64,000 nt of DNA from an uncultured Planktomarina sp. (lineage in GTDB: Bacteria; Pseudomonadota; Alphaproteobacteria; Rhodobacterales; Rhodobacteraceae), in contig CALSQF010000012.1 in the NCBI GenBank assembly GCA_943788425.1, positions 27,126-91,125 on the forward strand. The letters run 5' to 3'. The notes under the pieces were generated by a model, which was not told where the DNA came from, searched no databases, and saw only the letters and a list, made by a program, of their open reading frames with translations. Shown one piece after another: positions 58,233 through 64,000 of the stretch; position 1 is the first letter of the stretch, and each line of letters starts with the position of its first letter. Made by a program: the position numbers and the translations under genes.

Positions 58233-58871
58233 TTAATTTGCCAACTCCGGGATTGCCCCAAGAGCCACGATTAATTCCGCCATGCGCTGGATTTGCTCCG
58301 AACTTGCATCGGCATCTTTGATATGGGCTTGTAAAAGCGCCAGCGCAGCTTCTGTATCGCCGCGCTGCAACTCCAGCGCCGCCAAAAGTTCCGTCGCCAC
58401 ATTGCGATAAAGCCCACCAGGCTCGGACAACTCCACAAGGATCACCGCCGCCTCTTCGACAGAGACAGCACCGTCTGTGCTGGCCATTTTCAAGCGGGCG
58501 ACATCTCGGATGTATTGGGGCTGCGTGTCGTCATTGGCGACCGATTTGAGCTGATCCGCTGCCTGCTCTGCATCAACGCCCGCCGCCAACAATTTGGCCA
58601 CAAGCGCATCCTCGCCCTCACGGGCCATTGCATTCAAAGCCACCTTACGTTCGGCCAGATCTTCAAGCTCCAAAGCGTCCAGCAAAGCATCACCGCGCGC
58701 CTGGGCCACCTGTGCCACTTGCGCTTTGGACCATTCGTTATAGGCAGTGCCTCCCACAAGGGCGACGATCACAACCGCAGGAATCCAGCTGTAGCGACGA
58801 AAATAGCCAAACAAGCGATCCCGGCGCACCTCTTCTGTGACTTCGTCAATAAAACTATCGGTATTAGACAT
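58233..58871 (-). CDS. YfgM-like tetratricopeptide membrane protein
   Basis: A 212-residue protein with a short cytoplasmic N-terminus (MSNTDSFIDEVTEEVRRDRL), one helix (about residues 29-47, WIPAVVIVALVGGTAYNEW) and a periplasmic helical repeat domain (to the end). This fits the YfgM family, which associates with SecYEG and the periplasmic chaperone network. The start at ATG 58871 places the helix correctly. It is first in a yfgM-bamB-der run. Confidence 0.82.
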   Translation of the reverse strand: MSNTDSFIDEVTEEVRRDRLFGYFRRYSWIPAVVIVALVGGTAYNEWSKAQVAQVAQARGDALLDALELEDLAERKVALNAMAREGEDALVAKLLAAGVDAEQAADQLKSVANDDTQPQYIRDVARLKMASTDGAVSVEEAAVILVELSEPGGLYRNVATELLAALELQRGDTEAALALLQAHIKDADASSEQIQRMAELIVALGAIPELAN

Positions 58872-59098
58872 CTGCCAGCCTCTATCTATTTTCACGATGT
58901 ATAGGCAAAACCATCCGTATCCCACAAGCCCTTTGAAGGTTAAGAATTGTTAAACATGTGAATAATACTCGGATATGCCGCCCATTTCGCTGATTTTCAG
59001 CGCATATTTCACACTGGCTCCCTTGTGCCTCAGCAAAATTGGCATAGATAAGCGGCACGAACGGAACCGCTAATAAATTCCCGGCACGAGAGGCACGC

Positions 59099-60346
59099 AT
59101 GCGCATTTTTCCAATTTTGACAGCCATTTTGGTAGCCGCAGTCATATACTTGTTCGTTTTTCAAAGAGATTTTCTGCTGAGCTTTGGCACCGATGAACGC
59201 GAGACGCCCGAAATGGCGGCCCAGCCGGCTACCGAGGCGGAATCCACAGCGGCCCCCTCCCAAAACAGCGCACCGATTGTATCAGTGGCGATTTTGCCCT
59301 CCATCGCACAGAATGTCGACAGCGCCGTAACCGTCCGCGGCGAGACGCGCGCGACACGCCAGGTCGATTTGCGCGCAGAAACCAGCGGCCGCATCATCTC
59401 TCGACCTCTGCGCAAGGGGGCCACTGTGCGGGCCGATCAACCAATGTGTGAAATTGACCCCGGCACGCGAGGCGTGTCCTTAGCAGAAACGGAAGCACGT
59501 TTGGCCGAGTCACGCGCGCGGGTGCCCGAAGCGGAGGCCCGCGTCATCGAGGCCGAGGCCCGTTTGCAAGAGGCCTTAATCAATGATCGGGCAGCTGAGA
59601 AACTGTCACAGGGCGGCTTTGCCTCTGAGTCGCGTGTGGCCAGCGCCACAGCGGCGACGCAAACCGCCCACGCTGGCGTGGCTGCGGCGCAGTCGGGTTT
59701 GCAATCAACGCTCGCCGGCATCCAGTCAGCCGAAGCTGCGGTCGCTTTAGCGCAAAAAGAAATTTCACGTCTGGTCATACGCGCCTCTTTCGATGGCATT
59801 TTGGAATCGGACACGGCCGAGTTGGGCAGTCTTTTGCAGCCTGGCGGTCTTTGCGCCACGGTTTTACAGCTCGATCCGATTAAACTTGTGGGATTTGTAC
59901 CAGAAATGGCAGTGCAACATGTGAAAATCGGCGCCAAGGCGGAAGCGCGATTGGTGGATGGACGCAAGATTTTTGGAGAGGTGAGCTTCATTTCGCGCTC
60001 AGCCGATAGGGTCACGCGCACATTCCAAATAGAGGTCACCGTCCCCAATGAAGATCTAAGCGTCAGCGCCGGGCAAACCGCGGATATTACAATTTCGGCC
60101 CAAGGCACGCTGGCGCATCTTTTGCCAGGCTCCGCTTTAACCCTGAATGACAATGGCACTTTGGGGCTTCGGATATTGGGCGATGCCAATACTGTGCGCT
60201 TCGTCCCAGTCACCTTGATCCGCGACACCGCGCAAGGGGTTTGGGTTGCCGGACTGCCGCGTGAGGCGAATGTAATTGTTGTTGGCCAAGAGTTTGTTAC
60301 AGATGGGGTGATCGTCGATCCCACCATTGCGGAGGCAACACAATGA
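59099..60346 (+). CDS. RND efflux periplasmic adaptor subunit
   Basis: A membrane-fusion protein linking an RND pump to an outer-membrane channel. The 415 residues have an N-terminal signal anchor (IFPILTAILVAAVIYLFVF). The barrel-sandwich and lipoyl-like halves flank a long alpha-helical hairpin rich in Ala/Glu (about 125-215, RLAESRARVPEAEARVIEAE). The beta-barrel domain follows with VIRASFDGILESDTAELGSL. Its stop overlaps the pump start by ATGA. The substrate is unknown. Confidence 0.9.
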   Translation: MRIFPILTAILVAAVIYLFVFQRDFLLSFGTDERETPEMAAQPATEAESTAAPSQNSAPIVSVAILPSIAQNVDSAVTVRGETRATRQVDLRAETSGRIISRPLRKGATVRADQPMCEIDPGTRGVSLAETEARLAESRARVPEAEARVIEAEARLQEALINDRAAEKLSQGGFASESRVASATAATQTAHAGVAAAQSGLQSTLAGIQSAEAAVALAQKEISRLVIRASFDGILESDTAELGSLLQPGGLCATVLQLDPIKLVGFVPEMAVQHVKIGAKAEARLVDGRKIFGEVSFISRSADRVTRTFQIEVTVPNEDLSVSAGQTADITISAQGTLAHLLPGSALTLNDNGTLGLRILGDANTVRFVPVTLIRDTAQGVWVAGLPREANVIVVGQEFVTDGVIVDPTIAEATQ

Positions 60347-63300
60347 CCGGTTTGGTCGATTGGGCCATAGCCCGCGCTCGCATGGTGCTGGCTTTCATTA
60401 TGCTGTCGTTAGCGGTGGGCACCTTTGCCTATGCGGTTTTGCCCAAGGAAGGCGAACCAGATATTGAAATCCCCGCTCTTATCATTTCGATGCCATTTCA
60501 AGGCATTTCAGCGGAAGACAGCGAAAAACTCCTCATCAAGCCAATGGAAACAGAACTGTCGGATTTGGATGGGCTCAAAAAGTTAACCGCCACGGCTGTG
60601 GATGGCTATGCCAACGTCGTTTTGGAGTTTGAGTTTGGGTGGGATAAGACCAAAATCATCGCCGATGTGCGCGACCGCATGGGCAATGCGCAAACCAAAT
60701 TCCCCAATGGCGGCGATACCTATTCGATCAGTGAGTTTAACTTCTCCGAATTTCCGATCATCATCATCTCCCTGTCGGGATCCGTACCTGAGCGCACACT
60801 GCTGAAGGTTGCGCAGGATCTTCAGGATCGGATTGAAGGGCTTGAACCAGTTTTGAGCGCCGGGTTGACCGGGCACCGCGACGAGATGTTGGAAGTTTTG
60901 ATCGACCCATTAAAGTTGGAGTCCTATAATGTGACGGCGGGCGAACTGATTGGCGTGGTGGTCAACAACAACCAACTGATCCCCGCCGGCTCTGTTGACA
61001 CAGAAAACTCCAACTTTTCGGTTAAGATCCCCTCTTCCTTTGACGCGCCTGTCGACGTTTACACTCTGCCGGTCAAGATCAATGGTGACCGGGTTGTGAC
61101 CCTCGGCGATATCGCCGACATTCGCCTGACCTTCGCCGATCGCACCGGCACGGCCCGCTTTAATGGCGAAACCACCGTCGCCATTCAGGTCGTCAAGCGC
61201 AAAGGCTTCAACCTGATCGACACGGCTGATCTGGTTCGCGACGAAGTGGCAAAACAAACTGCGCTTTGGCCCGTCGAGCTGCAAAATGCCATCCAAGTCA
61301 GCACCTCCAACGATCAATCGCGGAATGTGGACAGTATGGTCAAACAGCTGGAAGGCTCAGTCCTCACTGCCATCGCCCTGGTGATGATTGTGGTTCTGGC
61401 TGCGCTGGGCCCGCGTCCCGCCTTTTTGGTGGGGTTTGCCATTCCCACCTCGTTTTTGCTTTGCTTTGCCTTTCTGGCGGTTATGGGAATTTCGATTTCA
61501 AACATCGTCATGTTCGGGCTGATTTTGGCTGTGGGGATGTTGGTCGATGGGGCCATTGTGGTTGTCGAATACGCCGATAAACGCATTTCTGAGGGCGCCG
61601 GGCCAATGCAGGCCTATGGCGATGCAGCCAAACGCATGTTCTGGCCGATTGTTTCCTCCACCGCCACGACCCTTTGTGCCTTCTTGCCAATGCTCTTTTG
61701 GCCGGGCGTGCCGGGGCAATTTATGGGCATGTTGCCGGTCACATTGATTTTTGTACTCTCCGCTTCGCTGGTCGTCGCGTTGATCTACCTGCCCGTTTTG
61801 GGCGGCGTTTCTGGCGCGTTGAGCCAAAAATTCGGCGCGGCCTCTGACAGCCTGCGCCGCCTGCCCCTCGTGGTCCGCGCCGTTTTGGTCCCCTTCGCTC
61901 TCTATGGGCTGTTTGTTGGCGCAATGCAGCTGCTCAACCCTGGTTATCTCTTCGGCGGGCAAGCCCCCGAAGGTCTTGGCGGGACCGCGCTTGGCATCGG
62001 ATTGTTTTTATGTGGCGCCGTTGTCGCTTCGATCGTCATGGGCTCAGTTGAATTTCGCGCAAACAAAGCGCGGGTCAAGGGGGGGCATCAGCGCACGGCC
62101 TTTGGCTATTTCATCAAGTTCATCACCGGTAACCCGGTCATGCCCGTCGTCTCTTTGGCTGCGGTGGTTTTCTTCGTTATCACCACCTTCCAATATTTTG
62201 GCCAAAACAACAAAGGCGTCGAATTTTTTGTCGCGACAGAGCCAGAGCAAGCCATTGTCTATATACAGGCGCGTGGCAATCTATCGCTGCGAGAAAAAGA
62301 TCACTTACTGAAACAGGCGGAAGACATCATTATCAACACCCCCGGCGTGCAAAGCACTTTCGCCTTTGCGGGAGAAGGCGGGTTGAACGCCAATACGGGC
62401 GGGGCGGGCGCACCACTCGACACCATAGGGCAAGCGCAGATCGAATTGATCCCCTGGGGGGATCGCCCATCGCAGAAATCAAATAGCAAAATTTTTGGCT
62501 TCATCCCCTGGACCTCTTCCCAGATAGAGGATGGATATGATGGAAATTTGGTGCTGAACAATTTGCAAGAGCAACTCGACGGCATAGCCGGCGTGCGCAG
62601 TCAAATCCTCAACCTTGCCATGGGGCCGGCATCGGCCAAACCCGTGCATCTGCGGCTCAAAGGTGACGATTGGGACAGCCTATTACAGGCCACAGCCCTG
62701 GCGCGGACAAAATTCGAGCAGACCGAAGGATTGATCGCCGTTGAAGACACCCTGCCCCTGCCCGGTATCGACTGGCAAATTGATGTGGATGTGCAGGAAG
62801 CCGGGCGCTATGGGGCCGATGTGGCGACGGTCGGCGCCATGGTGCAATTGGTCACACGGGGCATTTTGCTCGACACCATGCGTGTGGATAGCTCAGATGA
62901 AGAAATCGATATCCGCGTGCGTTTGCCTGAAACTGACCGCGTTTTGTCTACGCTTGATACGCTGAAAGTACGCACGCCAAATGGGCTGATCCCTCTGTCC
63001 AATTTCATCTCCCGCAAGCCTGTTGCCAAATTGGGGCAGATCACGCGCGTCGATCAACAACGCTATTTCGACGTTAAGGCCGGGGTGCGCAGCGATGCTG
63101 TAAAAACCGTCACAAATGATGCGGGCGTGCCCCGCGAGGTAAAAATGACCCCCGCAGAACGGATTGAGGAAATCACCTCTTGGCTTCAAAGCAGCCCACT
63201 GCCCGCGGGTATTGAATGGGAATGGACCGGAGATCAGGAAGACGAAGCTGAAAGTGGCGCCTTTTTGCAAAACGCCTTTTTGGGCGCCTTGGGCCTGATG

Positions 63301-63945
63301 TTCATCATCCTGCTGGCACAATTCAATTCCATCTATAACTCGGTTTTGGTTCTCCTGGCGGTGGTCTTATCTACAACGGGCGTGCTGATTGGGATGTTGG
63401 TTATGGATCAAGCCTTTTCAATCATCATGACCGGCACAGGGATTGTGGCTTTGGCGGGGATTGTGGTCAACAACAACATTGTTTTGATTGACACTTATCA
63501 AGAATATAGCTCCTACATGCCGCGGCTAGAGGCCATCATCCGCACGGCAGAGGCGCGTATTCGTCCGGTTTTGCTCACCACCATCACGACGATGGCCGGG
63601 CTCACACCTATGATGTTCGGCCTCAGCCTAGATTTCATCGGCGGGGGTTATACCGTCGATGCACCGACGGCTCTGTGGTGGAAACAGCTGGCCACGGCCG
63701 TTGTCTTTGGTCTCGGAATTGCCACCTTGCTGACGTTGGTCTTCACCCCTGCTATGCTGGCGCTGCGGATCTGGATGGTCTCGGGGGCTTATGGCGCGGC
63801 GATGGCCCTACGGGCCGGCGGATGGACCGCAGAGGGGCGTCGTATCCGGGAAGATTTCCGCCTCAGGCGCTCGGCCAAAAAGCTCCGCGGGCGTGAAATT
63901 TCTTGGGAAGATGCAGATTTGATCGACAGCGGCGCGCCCAAATAA
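60343..63945 (+). CDS. RND efflux permease (AcrB-like)
   Basis: An inner-membrane proton-driven pump of 1200 residues, longer than the usual 1030-1050. It has the N-terminal LPKEGEPDIEIPALIISMPF region, the first helical bundle with MLVDGAIVVVEYADKRISEG, and the late bundle with GIVVNNNIVLIDTYQEYS. The extra length lies in the middle (about residues 490-610), where additional hydrophobic segments sit between the two halves. TM4 carries VDG in place of the canonical double aspartate. It is translationally coupled to the adaptor. Substrate not predictable. Confidence 0.9.
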   Translation: MTGLVDWAIARARMVLAFIMLSLAVGTFAYAVLPKEGEPDIEIPALIISMPFQGISAEDSEKLLIKPMETELSDLDGLKKLTATAVDGYANVVLEFEFGWDKTKIIADVRDRMGNAQTKFPNGGDTYSISEFNFSEFPIIIISLSGSVPERTLLKVAQDLQDRIEGLEPVLSAGLTGHRDEMLEVLIDPLKLESYNVTAGELIGVVVNNNQLIPAGSVDTENSNFSVKIPSSFDAPVDVYTLPVKINGDRVVTLGDIADIRLTFADRTGTARFNGETTVAIQVVKRKGFNLIDTADLVRDEVAKQTALWPVELQNAIQVSTSNDQSRNVDSMVKQLEGSVLTAIALVMIVVLAALGPRPAFLVGFAIPTSFLLCFAFLAVMGISISNIVMFGLILAVGMLVDGAIVVVEYADKRISEGAGPMQAYGDAAKRMFWPIVSSTATTLCAFLPMLFWPGVPGQFMGMLPVTLIFVLSASLVVALIYLPVLGGVSGALSQKFGAASDSLRRLPLVVRAVLVPFALYGLFVGAMQLLNPGYLFGGQAPEGLGGTALGIGLFLCGAVVASIVMGSVEFRANKARVKGGHQRTAFGYFIKFITGNPVMPVVSLAAVVFFVITTFQYFGQNNKGVEFFVATEPEQAIVYIQARGNLSLREKDHLLKQAEDIIINTPGVQSTFAFAGEGGLNANTGGAGAPLDTIGQAQIELIPWGDRPSQKSNSKIFGFIPWTSSQIEDGYDGNLVLNNLQEQLDGIAGVRSQILNLAMGPASAKPVHLRLKGDDWDSLLQATALARTKFEQTEGLIAVEDTLPLPGIDWQIDVDVQEAGRYGADVATVGAMVQLVTRGILLDTMRVDSSDEEIDIRVRLPETDRVLSTLDTLKVRTPNGLIPLSNFISRKPVAKLGQITRVDQQRYFDVKAGVRSDAVKTVTNDAGVPREVKMTPAERIEEITSWLQSSPLPAGIEWEWTGDQEDEAESGAFLQNAFLGALGLMFIILLAQFNSIYNSVLVLLAVVLSTTGVLIGMLVMDQAFSIIMTGTGIVALAGIVVNNNIVLIDTYQEYSSYMPRLEAIIRTAEARIRPVLLTTITTMAGLTPMMFGLSLDFIGGGYTVDAPTALWWKQLATAVVFGLGIATLLTLVFTPAMLALRIWMVSGAYGAAMALRAGGWTAEGRRIREDFRLRRSAKKLRGREISWEDADLIDSGAPK

Positions 63946-64000
63946 AGCGCGCCGGTGGCTTGCGGCCAAATCAGAGCCTGTTCGAGCCATAGTCGCGGCC

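Overview
The window is a gene-dense chromosomal segment of an alphaproteobacterium, almost certainly a marine Rhodobacterales (Roseobacter group). Three things point there. The gene order is typical of the group: lptF-lptG-lptD-surA-pdxA-rsmA, prfA-prmC, pdhA-pdhB-pdhC, and yajC-secD-secF-ccmABCDG. Small families common in the group are present (DUF4167, DUF1499, DUF6314). A full-length DMSP lyase, DddP, is encoded. Base composition looks moderate for a roseobacter, which would suit a pelagic lineage such as the RCA/Planktomarina type; that last step is inference. No phage, IS element, CRISPR array or replication origin was seen.

Layout. 1-8.2 kb: start of a leucyl aminopeptidase gene, diverging from the LPS-export and outer-membrane block (lptF, lptG, lptD, a frameshifted surA), then pdxA and rsmA. 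8.2-14.8 kb (minus strand): DUF4167, prmC, prfA, DUF1499, two ureohydrolases and an M20 amidohydrolase. 14.8-24.4 kb: mazG, an iron-type binding protein with its own promoter and terminator, two cyclophilins (minus), pgk, fructose-bisphosphate aldolase, an FtsB-like protein and the pyruvate dehydrogenase operon. 24.4-30.4 kb (minus): cysE, a decayed small gene, mltG, and the fatty-acid genes fabF, acpP, fabG, fabD. 30.7-36.1 kb: rpsF-rpsR-rplI, then tig behind a tRNA-Leu (minus), then glnB-glnA. 36.1-44.7 kb is the most accessory-looking part: a DUF3445/HODM protein diverging from dddP, bioY, DUF6314, purB, a five-gene overlapping operon (split-beta nitrile hydratase or thiocyanate-hydrolase-like enzyme, EamA transporter, acyltransferase), and a DUF1223 pseudogene. 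44.9-64 kb: acnA, the ccm/sec block, serS, der-bamB-yfgM, and an RND efflux pair.

How the genes work together. LptFG/LptD/SurA, BamB, YfgM, SecDF-YajC and the cyclophilins all serve envelope biogenesis. CcmABCDG make c-type cytochromes. Pgk, aldolase, PDH and aconitase form central carbon flow into FabDGF/AcpP lipid synthesis. GlnB/GlnA, the ureohydrolases and the nitrile-hydratase-like enzyme handle nitrogen.

Notable signals: two genes broken by frameshifts (surA, DUF1223) and a third probable remnant; a roughly 65-bp palindromic repeat in three intergenic spacers; the split nitrile-hydratase operon; dddP with every metal ligand conserved; a strong palindrome in the pdhA leader; an AT-rich patch inside glnA; and a tRNA-Leu only 21 bp before tig.
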